A DNA stretch of 64,000 bases, from positions 3,896,001 to 3,960,000 of the forward strand of contig JAVTVJ010000033.1 in the NCBI GenBank assembly GCA_034509425.1. The letters run 5' to 3'. The notes beneath the pieces are model-generated. The model did not search any database. It was given only the letters and a program-made list of their open reading frames with translations, and was not told the origin of the DNA. Shown here piece after piece: positions 35,521 through 49,059 of this stretch (within the stretch, counting starts at the first letter, position 1; each line of letters opens with the position of its first letter). The position numbers and the translations under genes were made by a program. The DNA comes from Eopsaltria australis (lineage: Eukaryota > Chordata > Aves > Passeriformes > Petroicidae).

Positions 35521-38256
35521 ACATGTAATTTCAAAGTTTTAACAAAACTGAAGATTCAAGGCAAGTTATATGTTTTTAAGTTATCATCTGCTTAGTATAT
35601 TTTTAAGGTCCTGGCTTGTTTTCTGTGTTCAAAAGATAATCTTCATATTCTCTTATATGCAGTTTTTCTGCATTCATACACATGTATAAAATTCACATCA
35701 CATTTTTGAATATCAAAGTACTCTGAGAAATACAGGTTTTTCCAGGAAAATTACCTCAGACACCGCTATTATTGTTTCTTGTTCTTTCAACAACTTATCA
35801 CCAAGGAAACCTGTAGTAGGTGAAAAGATAAATACATTTCTTGTAAAAAATATAAAAGAACATTCCCATTAAGTGTAATATTTATAACACTAAGTTTTGG
35901 TTCCCTTTATTTCAGTGTGGAAAGTGAAGGATAAAACTTAGAATGCAACTCCATTCTGTCCAAAGTTATCTTCTCAAATCAGGGCTCACAGCTATTATTT
36001 ATATAAATGCATGCTATATGTTAAATTTCAACTTTTTGGAAAAAAAGTCTTTTTTGCAGGTGAGAAGGTGGACTTCAGCAAAACAGCTTTTTCTTTCTTT
36101 CTTGTACAGTACATTAGAAATTTAAATATTTTCATTTGAATAGAAGCTAAAACTTCTATCAGCAATGCCTATAAGATAATTCAAAGGAAATTATACAGCT
36201 CTTAAAGACTTCTGACTGGGTAAATTGTATGAGCTTTAAAGAATTTGGAAATACTGTGGGAAAGCTGACAGCAGTTTTTGGTCAATCAGGTGCTGATGCT
36301 CTGGATATGTGAGACACAAAATAGAGGAAAGAAGGATTGTTACTATGGAAGTAGCTCTAAATACTCACCTGGGAAGTAGATAATTTTAGCTTGGAGATAT
36401 TTTTACCCTGTGTCACATATGGAATGCCCAGTTCCAGCTCATGTCTTTGAGATTAAAGGTATTATCCTGTCTCACCACTTTCCAGATACTTAGATTAGTA
36501 CTGAAGCAACAAAATGTGTATATCCAAAGACACATGCTGTGGTTATTTTCAAAAATCCCATGCTCTTGTTTCTTCTATTTGTTCAGGAATAGTTAAGCTC
36601 TACTAAAATAATTTTCTTCCTTTTGCCAGAAGAAATGTAAAATGCCAAATTAATTCTCAGTGGGAAAGAAAAAATTTTCATCCATATTTTGAAAAATAGA
36701 AGAAAATACCTTAGCTTCTCTATTATTCTTTTGCTTTCAGAAGGTGATGAAGCTTCTGAATTGAGCAGGATATGAGTGAAGTTAAAGCATGTGCAAATGC
36801 AAGATGTGAATTGGGACTATACTCTCACTAAAAATCTGTCCTACCATGATATTTCCAAAGACTCTGCTAGAAGGCCTTGCGCTATGAAATGCCAGTCTGA
36901 TTGATGTTTGCACTTCAGTTTCTAGGTCCTCACATACATTGTGTCCATTGTTTTTTGAGAGGGAAAAGAAAAAATAAAAGCAAGATGTATCGTTCTGTTT
37001 ATTCGCACGTGTCATGAGACACTGTTGTTTTTGCTGTTAACTCATTTTTCTTGTCACAAGGCCCAGTGTTGGAGCTTTGCTTGGATGTGGAAGGAATTGT
37101 GATTCATCTGCACACCTAGTTATGCTGTGAATAAAACAAATTTCTGTGTTACAAAAGTATAGTAGATCATTGCTTTTACATTTTTATCTTAACTGCAGAT
37201 TTAAACTGTGATAGTTTTGCCTGCTTCAGATAGATTAGATATCATTAAACACCAGTCTTGTTCTTGCGCACTACTGAGTGTTTGTTTATACAGTGTGTTG
37301 TCTCTAAAACAGGAATTGACTTTTAAGGAGAATATATTGTTTTTCCCTTTCCAAGCAAATGTTTGGCTTCTGGAGACCAACCCACAAGAATTTCATCTTC
37401 TTTGTTTTGTAGTGCAGATATTTCACCTGTTCATGTGTCTTTTCTTGCTGGTTTGTATTCTTATATATTCTAATGTATTTAGAGAGAATTCCTGAACAAG
37501 TTCTGGAGACATTGTTCTAGCCTCATTTTAAAGTGGATTTGTTCCTGGTTTAGTGTAAGATTGTCTGTAATTCCCTCTTCACAGAAATTTAACTTTTAAC
37601 AAAGCATAGATGCACAACATCTCCACTGAACTCCATTTAATTGAAGGAAAATGTAATGTTGAAAAGTTTTCTGTTACAAAATCAATTTGCTCATTTTGGG
37701 GTCTGATTTACTTTCTGGTAATCCCCATTTACAATGTTCTGGTGATGTTTTCCAGCAGAAAGTTGTCACAAGGCATGAAGTAGTTTATTCATACGAATAT
37801 GAAGTAGTCATTCACATTATATTAATAATGTTTATGTTGCATGTGTATCTGTTACTTAGACATTCACAGATGGACTGTTTTGTTCTGTTCACAGAGCATA
37901 AAAATTACTTAGGAGATGAGCTACACAATTTTATTTAGAGGATAAAACCATAGAAATTCATTAACTAATTAATTAATATGTATATGTATATGTACATGTA
38001 TATGGGTTGTGTGTCTGATCCTCTGAAGAAAAGTGGAAGCATTTCATTGATATTATCTTAATCTGAAGGTTAAAATGGTTTTTAAGTATACTGCCTTACA
38101 CATTTGAGAAAGTGCAAGGACACAAGACATATTTGTCATCTTGTGCCCAGTGGTGACAGACCCCAGTTTGTGCCCAGGAGTATTCATTCATTATGAAGGT
38201 AAGATTTTTGCTACCTGAGAAAGAGACAATATTCTGTATCTGTAGGCTAACACATT
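35521..38256. other. Unique sequence, no gene seen
   Basis: AT-rich, with a TATATG-type simple tract at 37976-38003. Frames up to 95 codons show no recognisable protein features. Confidence 0.5.
37976..38003 (+). repeat. (TATATG)n-like simple repeat
   Basis: Imperfect alternating TATATG, TACATG and TATATG units. Confidence 0.8.
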
Positions 38257-38574
38257 CAGAGACTCATAGACTCATTTAGGCTGGAAAAGACCTCTGAGAT
38301 AACTGAGTCCAAGCTTTGACTGATCACTACCTTGTCAAATGCACCATAGCGCTAAGTGCCACATCGGGTTCTTCCTTGAGCAACTCATGTGATGGTCACC
38401 CCACCACCTCCCTGGGCCGTCTGTTCCAATGTTTAACAACCCTTTCTGTGAAGAAATTCCTCCTCATCTCTATCTTGAATGTCCCCTGGTACAGCTTGAG
38501 GCTACATCCTCTTATCCTGTTGCTGGTTGCCTGGGAGAAGAGACTGACCCCCAACTGGCTACAAGCTCCTTTCA
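38257..38574 (-). mobile_element. CR1 LINE 3' end
   Basis: The plus strand shows the reverse complement of a CR1 tail. It opens with the terminal repeat-like TCAGAGACTCATAGACTCAT, then GGCTGGAAAAGACCTCTGAG and GAGTCCAAGC. It continues through CCACCACCTCCCTGGGC, CTGTTCCAATGTTTAACAACC, GAAGAAATTCCTCCTCATC, CAGCTTGAGGCTAC and GGGAGAAGAGACTGACCCCC. This covers the 3' untranslated region and the last part of ORF2. It is 5'-truncated, the usual result of incomplete reverse transcription. It is moderately diverged and is the best-preserved CR1 tail in the window. The 99-codon plus frame across it is antisense and not a gene. Confidence 0.87.
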
Positions 38575-40254
38575 CTTATGGACTGATAAATATTCATGGT
38601 GAAAAAGGGTTTTAAATTTCTAACATACATGGAATTTATTGATTCACAAATAAGTTGGGATAGCAGACTTGCATGACTGGAAATTTGAATCAATGTGCTG
38701 GGGGTTTCTTTTTCAAGATGCAGAATACAATTTTATAGTCTTACAGAGTTTCAAGACAGAAAATCATACAATCTGAAAATTAATTTGTAGGATGCAAACC
38801 TGAAAAGTTTAGCAAGTTTGATACTGCCTCTTTCGATATCATAAAAAAACCCCAGGTAAAATACATTGCAACAACCACACAGGGATAGGTTGTAATTTAA
38901 AAACTTGTTGCACTGTTTTATTACTGAGAGATTGTTTGTCATTAAACATGCTGGCCAATCACTTTCAAAAGCATGCAGAGTTAAGATTCTTCTACACAAG
39001 CACCTCAAAGATCTAAACAAGAAATTACCACAATCTGTCATCTAACACGAGTCTATATACACATCAATATTTCCAATAAGTATTAATAAATTGTAATATT
39101 TTGAGTTTTTATTCTACAATCTTCACCATTTTAAATGCTTTAAGTGACTACCCAGTGCCCATGAGTCATTTAAATATGATCTGATAAAATTCAAATGAGA
39201 TTTAAGTATTGGTTAAGCAGTGTGACAAACTTCTGTACAGAGTTAATATTGTGTGTAGCACACAGGTGTGTGACTTCATTAGTTTTAACACAGTTATTTG
39301 GAGCAAAACCCAAGACATTCTCAGCATCCTAATGTAGCAAGTGACACAATTGCCCCCATTTGTTGTAAGAATTTGTAACACAGAAAAATACAGGAAAAAT
39401 AGATACCATCTCAAAAGGATGGCACAAGAAAAGTTTATTTTCTCATTGATTAATCTTAACACATTTTAAAAAAAAGCATAAGTTAAGTGAATTTAAATAT
39501 CTTAGTCTGGTTACTGGCACATTGTTCCTCGATGCAAAACATCCAGAGCAGTTAGTCATAACACATTAGGTTAAAGTCTTTTGATGTGAGCGGCCTCACT
39601 GCTTCCCAGCATGATGTGTCTGCCATTAGGAATTTCAAATAGAAGCAGCTTTTGAGGACAGACAGATAGATATAGGGAGGGTATTTCATCATTATGAAGC
39701 AAGAAATAATAAAAATTTTTCTTGTGCTAGCAAAATTACTTCAAATTCACATATGATCACAAGAATAAACAACTGGTTTTCTCTGGTTATTTTGCAGTTC
39801 TACGTTGTGCTAACTACAGTAGAAAAACATGGAGCGTTGGATTCTGACTAGATTTTTAGTTGTATGCAAATACATTTACACTTACAGGATTTTCTCCCCC
39901 AAATATGAGTTCTCTCATTCAGATTTTTATTTGTAAAGACTTTTTTTAAGCACAAAGAGGATTCTGTGAACCTGTTTGTATTCCAGCAATTGGAATCTGA
40001 TTATCTATAAAGAAATGAAGATCATCAAGTTTCCTGAAATTCCACAGTCCATTAAAAGCCAATATGAGAAAGGATACAAGTTATCCAGTCTTTTTAAAAA
40101 AAATATATATTTATATCACTTCTCAAGACTAATGCTAGTGTGTTATAAAATGTTAGTCTTAATTTGTAAAATTCAGAGTAATGGCAAATCAATGTCAAAA
40201 ACCCTTCTTGGCTGGGCATAACATGAAAATAAGGTTTAGTTCTGAGGGAGTTTG

Positions 40255-40360
40255 TGTTTTTTCTTTTCCTTTTCCTTTTCTTTTCCTTTTCTTTTCCTTT
40301 TTCTTTATTTTTTTTTTGGGTTTTTTTGGGTTTTTTTGTTTTTTTTTTTTTTCTCTTTTC
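40255..40360. repeat. Pyrimidine-rich and T/G low-complexity tract
   Basis: A TTTTCC/CTTTT polypyrimidine run passes into long T runs broken by GGG. Frames across it on either strand encode runs of Phe or Lys and are artefacts. Confidence 0.93.
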
Positions 40361-40924
40361 ATAGCCATTTCTCCTTAACACAGAATATCTGATGCAGAAT
40401 GATTGGCATTAATAAAATTATATATTTTACTTTACCTTTCCCCATAATCTTCATTATCTTACTCTTCAAGAAATTGTGTATATTGAGAGAGGAAGTTAAG
40501 ACCTCATTGGAAAAACAGATGTGTAATCCTTGGGCTGAAAGTAGTTATTAATAGAACAGGAAAGGAATAGCACACTTTTAGACCACAGATTATAGTATCG
40601 AAATACTACTCATAAAAGTCTATCTTGAAAGTTGACATGCTGGGTAATTTAAGGAAATACGCTCACGTTATCATTTTTTTTTCGTTTGGTGAATATTGAT
40701 ATGTTCTATTCATTTTAAGACTTTTTTTTTTTTTTAATGGGACCACAGTCAAGGAGAGAGTATACGCTTCTTTATTTCAGAACAGAGAAAATATATTCCT
40801 TTGGATTTTATGTCTTTTAATAGACACGAATGTCCTTCTAATTTATTTCTGAATTGCAGCAGTCTTCCAGAAATGTCTAAATAGGAAAATAATCTGCTAA
40901 ACCTACTTCCCTGGGAAAAAAAAA

Positions 40925-40940
40925 ATATATATATATATAT
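40925..40940 (+). repeat. (AT)8 microsatellite
   Basis: Eight AT dinucleotides following a run of A. Confidence 0.9.
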
Positions 40941-42039
40941 GATAATTTCTGAGAAAATTTTAGGTGGGATTTAATGAATCGTAGTGTCATGTATTCCAAT
41001 AAAAGTGAGGAGATATTAGCAAGAAATATATGGAATAAATTGATTTAATTCAACTTTACTTTTCATTTCATTTAAAACTGCTAGACTGAAAAAAAAATAA
41101 TTCCAAGTTACTATTGTGTTAAGAGAAAGACCAAATGAAAGTGGGAGCAGAGTAAAAAGGGGTTGGAGGGGGATTTTTCTTATTCTTCATACTGTCAATC
41201 ATTATTTCATTTTTCATTTTTATAGCATTCAATGTCTGTCCTATTGAAGTATTGATTAGAAGTGCTAAACAATTTGTGAAAGAGTATTTTGAAACTTCCA
41301 TTCACAGGACAAGAAGAAACCTATAGAATTATCATGAGAAGAAATATCCTTGTGCCTATTTCTGTTCTATAGAATATGCATGGATTTTATGTATCAGAGA
41401 TAAATATTCAGCCTGTGAAGTGCTTCCGCTGCATGTCTTCTATGCTGAAAATGATGAGTTTATACTTTGAAGAATAAGTGCTTAGTAATTCACAGTAGGT
41501 TTCCAGGCCTATGCCAAGTTTTGAACCTTCAGAGTAATGTGAAGCCTAACAAAGAATAAAAAAAAATAGCAATACTTTATCATGATATGCACTTTATCTA
41601 TATGATCACTGTCATTCAGTTTTAACTATTAATGACAATCCTTCAGACTTGCTATTAAATCATGTCTAGTACATTGCATAAATGTACTGTAATTAATTCA
41701 TAGCAATAATAGATAGCAATGAAATATTTTGTAATTTTTCTGGGAAATTAAAAATGTCCAGAACTTTTCTAATATCGAAAGTGTGGTTTATGGATCAGAA
41801 TATCAGGAATTGTACAATAAATATACGTACCACTGAAGACTTCAAAAATCTTCATAAACATGAATACACTCACTTTAATAACCTAAATCATGATCCCACA
41901 AAATATTTTCAGTGATTAAATTCAATGAAGCTTGAATTTATTTTCTACTGCTCTCCATGGGATTGGTACATGCCAAGAATAATAAAAAACAATGGCCTTA
42001 AAGCTTCTTGAATACAATATCTTCAATACATTTAATGAA

Positions 42040-42330
42040 ATCCTTAGGGATCTAAATGCTGTTTATTGTGGGACTATCAATGGCATCATAGATCAGATCA
42101 AAGAGACACAGCCTCTGTCACAAGCTTTTTGATATGCTAGTTTCACAGAGCTAAATGCTGATCTGAATGCTGTCTGCCTCAGCTGGTCAAATGAAACTAA
42201 GGGAAGAAAATATTCATTAGCAATATTTTAGAAATTACTGCTTAAATGACTTTGCTTGACACTACCAAATGGCTGACTTAAGTTAATGTGCACTTCTCTC
42301 AAGGAGCTGTCACAGACCTCCACATGAAAC
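42040..42330. other. Possible conserved noncoding element
   Basis: A repeat-free block of balanced composition with a repeated CTAAATGCTG motif (near 42053 and 42151), TCAGCTGGTCAAATG with an E-box, and ATTCATTAGCAATA. Similar blocks in birds are often conserved, but no comparison was possible. Confidence 0.22.
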
Positions 42331-45300
42331 ACACCGAATGGGAAATAGCAGAAAAACAAAACAAATCTAAACTAAACCAAACCAAACAACTCTCCTACAC
42401 TCCCCCATAAAAATAAACAAAAAACTCCAAAACCCAACAGCCAACCAGCCAAAATATTTTAAATTAAGCCAAAGTTTTAAACTCTATTAGAATGAACCCC
42501 ACATATTTTCCAGTTAGAGAGCAAATCAGATGCCAAAATGTAATCAATGATTCTTTAATATATTTCTCTCCTCCAATGAACTGTGGGTTTTTACCTGCTG
42601 CAAGTAAGTTCTATACTGACTTCTAATACTAAGTTAGATGGAATAATCAAAGGATCAAAGCCAGGAAAAAAGCAACAGCTGCTGTAGAAGGTGAGTGAGC
42701 AGCTAGTAATCATATTAATGACATTACTAATTTATGTGGTTGATAGAATTTAGAATAGGAGTGAGGACTCATCTGTCATCATTGTATCATCCATCATAAG
42801 TAGGGCATCTTAAGTAATGTGCAGGCTGTTAATAATTTTAGTTTCCTTTGTTGCTATTCCACGCGATTTGGTTGGGGACTTTTTTTTAAGACTCAGGAAA
42901 ATTAAACACTTCACGGTGGCAAATACGAATGTGGAATTTTTTTCTGAGGTAAAGGAGCAGATAGAGTAAGTACAAATAAATTCATGTTATTTTAAAAAGA
43001 AAAAAATCATAATAAAGCCATATTCTTTCTTTTTTTTTCCCCTTCAGCATGTATTTAATATTCTGTCCTTTGTATAGGTTCAGCTGAATCAAAAATAGGC
43101 ATTTTTCCAAAGTGGCATACTGGAAGAGACAGATGACTGTAGAACTGTGGCTTCTAGCTTTGTAGTGAAAAATACAGCCCCAGTCTACAGTTTCCCATTG
43201 TCTTGGTATAAGACATGTTAAAGGGCAACACTCTAAAATGAATTTTCCGCTTTGTTTTATGCAATCCCTTTCCACCAATAAGGAGAAACTAATGCAAGCA
43301 GAGCCTTGGCCTTCAGCAAAAACTGCCAGGACAGAGAGAGCTCTCTGGTCGTCCAGGCTCTGACTTAAAAAGGAACTGTGGCAATGCTCCCCATCCTCAG
43401 ATTCTGGTTTTGGCCATGGCGCAGGGTCTCAAAAAGACAGTAATGATTTTGGTGGTGGGATAGAGATAGATATGGGACAAATAACGTGTTGGGCTGCCCA
43501 CGACACCCATGAACTGATGAAATTATTCTCTTGAGTCTTTTAAGTTTGAAATTTCCTCAAACTCTAAATTATATATTTCTAGAGTCAGTGTATTAGAGAT
43601 ATTTGGGTTGTTTTTCCTTTCTAAGGTAGACTAGTTAAGTAGTTTCAGTGTTTTCTTCACAGGTAATATGTTTAGACAAATGGTTACTTTATTAAATATA
43701 GACAAACAGCTTGTTTAGCAGCTGTACAAGTTAAGAGGACAAAAGAGGTTTTTTTTCTGGGGTAAAAAAGGAACACACAGTCAAACAATGCAGTGCATTC
43801 ATTGATTACAATGTGTGGAAAATAATAGATTTTATGCAACCTATTTTACTGTAGTGAGAGGTGTGATTCTGTGTGAATCATTATTGATTTTCATTAATGA
43901 GGAAAATTGTCAAAATGTACTTTTAGCACTATCACTCCTAAAGTCATAACACCCTTTTTCTGTATGAACAATTGTTTTTTTGTTTGAATATGTCTGTTTC
44001 TTTTGCAGTCTAGGCCCTGATTACGCATTAGCCTCCACAGTTGAAAACAAGAATATCTGAGAAAAAAAATACCTTCCTTCTTTCTTCTGTTGTGTGAAGT
44101 TTGAGTTTGAGAAAGCGAGGTCTGGGGACGTCTTTTGGCAGAGAAGGAGTCTTATGCCTGAATACTATAAAACAAAACTCAGTAAAGAGGGTCATGAAAA
44201 AGCAAAGACCTGGGACAAGCCCCATCTGGTTCCTGCTGTAGCTGTGGCATCCAGCATTATTTTACCATCAGATAGCTTACTTACTGCCTGAATCACTCAG
44301 AATTTAGAGGAAAAATTCAGAATTCCACACTTGTTCCAAATTTTGCCTCTTTCTTCCTATTTTATTTCAGTTCTTTGCTGAGGTGGGTTTACATCCACTC
44401 CTGTTTTTAAAGGTGAGAGGAGGGCAAAAAAATCAACAAAGAAATTAAATTACAGTACTGTGGATTTCATAGGACATAACTCAGGTACTTTGTTAGGATC
44501 ATTTAAAACTCTTTATCACCAGACCTTACTATTTTAGCCTTTCTTTGTGCATTGTAGTTCTTCCACAGCGTGCTTAAAAAAATTAAAATATTATACTTGA
44601 TAAGGCATTACAGAATGCTCCCAATTTTTGTAATATTTTCTGCTTCTACCTTGGGAAATACAGTCTGCAAAACATTGTTTCTGAGCTAGTCCTCTATGTG
44701 TGTCATTGGAAATGACTATAAAGACCATAAAATATCAGATTATCTCACTTTTGCAGAGTAGTTGAAAAGACTCCATAGATAGGAAATCCAAGTCTCTGCT
44801 TCTGTAGAAAATATCGTCACAAGTCACTTTTCTTCATTTACCAATACCTTAAAACAACATCCTGTTTTATAAAGAAACCTTAATATAAAGGGTTTCTATA
44901 ATGGAATGTCAAGTCTGTTCTTAGAATTTTCAGGAAAATGGTTCTGCGACTTCAGTTTCTTATGTTTGTTTCTGGACTGGACTCATTTGTTTTTTCCATA
45001 TATTTTTGAGCTTTCTTTGGAGTTTCTTCCCTGTTTTGTCAGATCAGTAGGATCCAATTTTCTCTGTACAAATTACACAGAACCATGGTTATGTGGACTG
45101 AGAGGAAGATAAAGAAATAATCTGACCAATTGAATTTTTTCATGGGGTTACTTTTATGTATTTTCTTGTGAAAAGATGTCTCTGTTTCATTGACTCCCAA
45201 TTAAATTTGAAATGGCTCAACAGGTTCCTCCATACTTAACTTTTTCAAAGGGCTGCAGTTTGATATGCAGAAATCACCTTGGGTTTTCAGACTTTTACTA

Positions 45301-47629
45301 AAAGAGATTCTTGGAACTTCAACTGTAACTGGTCTAGCAACAGTTGCTTATACCTCAGGGAATTGTGAGAATTTTGAAATAATGCATGTTAATTCTAGAC
45401 AAATGGAGAGCATGTGCACTGTCAGGTATTTGAAAATAAAATAATAAAATCCTCAAATATGTCTGCTTTTATCATTTAGTAATCGCCTCAAAGATGATCA
45501 AAGACATTTGCAATCCAAATATTATGTTCTCTTAACCTATGTATGAAAATAACTTGCATTAGATGTATAGAAGTCTTCAAGGTAAACAAAAAGAAATAAA
45601 TAAGTGTACATAAGAGAATTGCGCATTTGATCTTTGCCGGACAGGTCTTACATTTCAGGTTTGACATAAGTCATCCATTAAACTTTGGGAGAAAACTCTG
45701 CATAACTCTCTTAATTCTTAAGAAGCTTCCTGTGCATGTTCCACGTAAGTAGTCTGTCTTCTTAGCACTCTCTTAGGGCTCAATTTGATTTTTTTATTAG
45801 CATAGCACCTCTTTGTGTTTTAGTCTCTGGAATATCTAAAACAACTGAAATGCTTCTTCAGGTGTGACAGGATTTATTAAAAGGCTTTTGGATTAAGGGA
45901 CAGAGGTTAGATACTCCACAGCATATTAATAGCACCAAATAGGTTTATTTGTGCTGATCACTTTGTAACAAATCCATGCAGTTTCCTTTCTCTCCATTTA
46001 CCACTTTTTTATGGACATACAATCCCTAAACCTTTTTTGCTATCAGATATTATCTGTTGCTTTGAAACCAAACACAACTTCCACTATTTTTCAGTGACTG
46101 ACATCTGATCTAGTCACTCAAAGTATAGTATGTGACTGAAAAGACAGAGCCTAAATAGATAGTATCTGACACATTTTTTCCCTTCAGTATATGAAATGGA
46201 AGTCAAAAAAGAAAAAAATATTGCCATCAAGTTCAATCACACAGTGCTGTGGAAAAAGAACTAAAACTCATCTACAATCATTCTAACTGAAATATAATTA
46301 GTTATTATTATAAACAGTAAATAATTTTTTTCAAGTTAATTCTTTAAAATTAGAATATGATTAAGAATATGATTTAAAATGAAAAATCAGAGCATTAATT
46401 TTCAATATAATTGACAAATATATTTTTTTGAGGAACATGCTTTCACATTATCAAGGCAAACTACATCAACAGCTATGATCAAATTTCACAATGGGTTTAC
46501 TTTTGGGGGGAAAAAAGTGTGAAAAAATCTTTTATACATTTTTTTAGTGATTTACAGAAATCCATTTTAAACTCTATGGTGCTCTAAAAACCATGAAATT
46601 CCAGTTTTCATAGTTTTTCTATTCATTCAAAAAGCTTATCTTCTGAAAGAATTATTAACATTGGTTTTACCACTTTCATGTCGTAGGAAGAAAGGCTGTG
46701 AAGAATCCTGATGCTGTGAAGGTTTTACATGCTATACATTGGCTTAATATGATGGATAAAATTAAGTTCCTGGCTGTCATGACAATGACCTAAAACCCAC
46801 TATAGATGCAGAATAAGAACTAAAGAAATACTTTAACATACATTCTGTATCATCTGGAACATTTTAAGTCTGCATTTCCTTTCTTAGACAATGGCTGAGT
46901 CCCTGATGATAAAAACTATGTATTAAGATTTTCTATTATTTTGATACCATTATCAAAGCTTAACAAATAAATAATAAAAATAATAATTGTGCCCCCACTG
47001 TACATTCTTAGAAAAGAAAACATCACACTAAGCCAAAACAAGGACAATTATTTGAAAAGTGGCAGCAATGATAAAATCAGAAGGGAATTCATAAATGAAT
47101 ATTCCTATGACAAGGGAAAATGCTACTGGAAAGGAATGAGCCAGAAAAGGGTGTGTGAGAAGCCAAGAACTAAATAAATTAGGAACAGGAACTAAATTTT
47201 CCATCTTGCTACCAAAATGGTTGTTAAATTTTTTTTTTCCAAAGTGTTTTTTGATTACTTTTTTTCTGTTTCCCTCCAATTAATTTTCCTTATAATAGTA
47301 CGCAATACATTTTTTAATGTAATTTTGTTGTTTTTGTTATCAAAGTAGGAGTAATCTCACTTCATAAGGTATCAAAAAGTTTGGTATTTAATCTAAACTA
47401 GTCTGTGGGAATCCTTTAGAAACCAGTTTATACCTCTGCAAAACAGTTGACTTTACCTTAAGACAGAGAAAACCATCCTCTGTGTTGAAAATTAATTCCC
47501 TGTAAGCAACATTTGTTAAAATACTTTTTTTTTTCAAAAGTCATGTTGTTATCTCAACATAAATGTTAATTTAACTTTTTAAACTTGAGTACTGCTTTGT
47601 CAGCATTTATGTGTGCCAACATCTTTCAT
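42331..47629. other. Unique sequence, no gene seen
   Basis: AT-rich DNA. An A/C-rich low-complexity stretch lies at about 42350-42450. A less AT-rich part at 43280-43500 has no recognised family. No coding frame is convincing; the 98-codon minus frame at 42982-43278 has no recognisable features. Confidence 0.45.
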
Positions 47630-47880
47630 TCTAATTGCTGTTGGATGCTGATTAGTCATTTACAACAGCCTCATGTCTCCATTCAGGCTAATGGCAAATG
47701 ACTGCATTGTTTCTTGCCAGCAGCAAGATGGAGAGAAAAGAAGGGAGGGTCCTTTAGCCCATGTAAAGCGGTGATTATAACATGCAGACATAAACTGCTC
47801 ATTTGCAAGAAAAGTCAGAAGGCATTTCACAAGAGCTGTGTCACCAGATTTGGAAGGAACATTGTTTCTTCAGGATTGTA
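47630..47880. other. Conserved-noncoding-element-like block
   Basis: Balanced, repeat-free sequence with clustered homeodomain-type cores (TCTAATTGCTG, GCTGATTAGTCATTTAC, GGCTAATGGCAAATG) and an unusual lack of homopolymers. It stands out from the AT-rich flanks. The evidence is texture and motif clustering only. Confidence 0.27.
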
Positions 47881-49059
47881 GAATGTAGATACACTAAGCA
47901 GTCAATGCCCTAAAATGGAAGAACTAAACACTGGAATCCAGGAAGATATTTGTGTTATTTAACCTGATTATTCCTGCATTTGAATAAATTCTAAATATAT
48001 TCACCTTTTACACAGTGAATTCTCATTAATCTTGCTACGAAGTGTTAAGACCAATGCCTATTTTCTGCAACAAAAATACTATAACATACAGGTAATTTAA
48101 AACATGGAATTAATAAATATTTACTATTAAAGATAAACAATCATGGGAATCTATGTACTTTTTTAAAGGACAGATTTTATTGAAACTCCATTGACCTCAT
48201 TGATATTTATGAAATCTTGCAAGATTCTCCAAGGTAGGGCTTGTACTTTTATTTGAATACATTTCAGTGCAATGAATGCTTTTGGGTGCGCAAAGATGTC
48301 TTGATCTGCAAAACTTCAGCTGAAAACTTTGTCTGATAAATCAAAAGGCTAGGAACATTTGTACATTTTTGAAGAATCCAAAAAAAAATTGTTCAGAGAA
48401 CCTTTTTTGGGGGGGCTAATAAAGGTACTAGAAATACTAAAAGACAGAGATAAATAAGATAGGAAACAAAAACTGTAAATTTGGGTTAACAAGCAGTTTT
48501 GAAATCAAAGTATATTTTGGTTGTACTATGTCCTTAAAAATATTTCTGACATTTCAACTAAAGCATTTGTTGACTTCTGAATACATTATTTACATATTTA
48601 TTACCATTTCATATCTAAGTTAATGCTGTTTTTCATCCAAATGCTTAGAAAAGTTTACTGTCTTCTAACGTTTTTTCCTTGCTTGTTTTTCAGTGCAAAT
48701 TAAAATTACAATTATGTTTACTGTAAAGTTCATGTTATGTTCCTGTAGGATTAAAACCCCACACACAAAACAAAATACCACAAAACAAAACAAACTAACC
48801 AAGTAAAAGAAACTCAACTAAACCCACAGACAATATAGCTAAGCACCTGTCAGCATTTATAATCATTTTGTTTGATGAAATTTGGCTTGGCATTTAAATT
48901 TCTATCCCAGGGGAAGTTTGCACTCAAGTTTAAAAGCAAACCACTTCAGGTGTTTTTGAATTATGGAACTGTAGAAATGAAATTCTCAGCAGATCCACCT
49001 GTTTTCTGGAAATGAAAATTCATGATAGCATGTTGCATATATGCCTGTATGTATCTTCA
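47881..49059. other. Unique AT-rich sequence, no gene seen
   Basis: Includes an A/C-rich low-complexity tract at about 48753-48810 (CAAAACAAAACAAAC). No gene was recognised. Confidence 0.5.

Larger units (their letters stand above)
38575..42039. other. Unique AT-rich sequence with low-complexity tracts, no gene seen
   Basis: No gene or transposon was recognised. A segment near 39570-39660 is less AT-rich but otherwise unremarkable. Confidence 0.5.

Noticed and set aside
38316..38615. 99-codon plus-strand frame
   Set aside because: It is antisense to a CR1 3' end.
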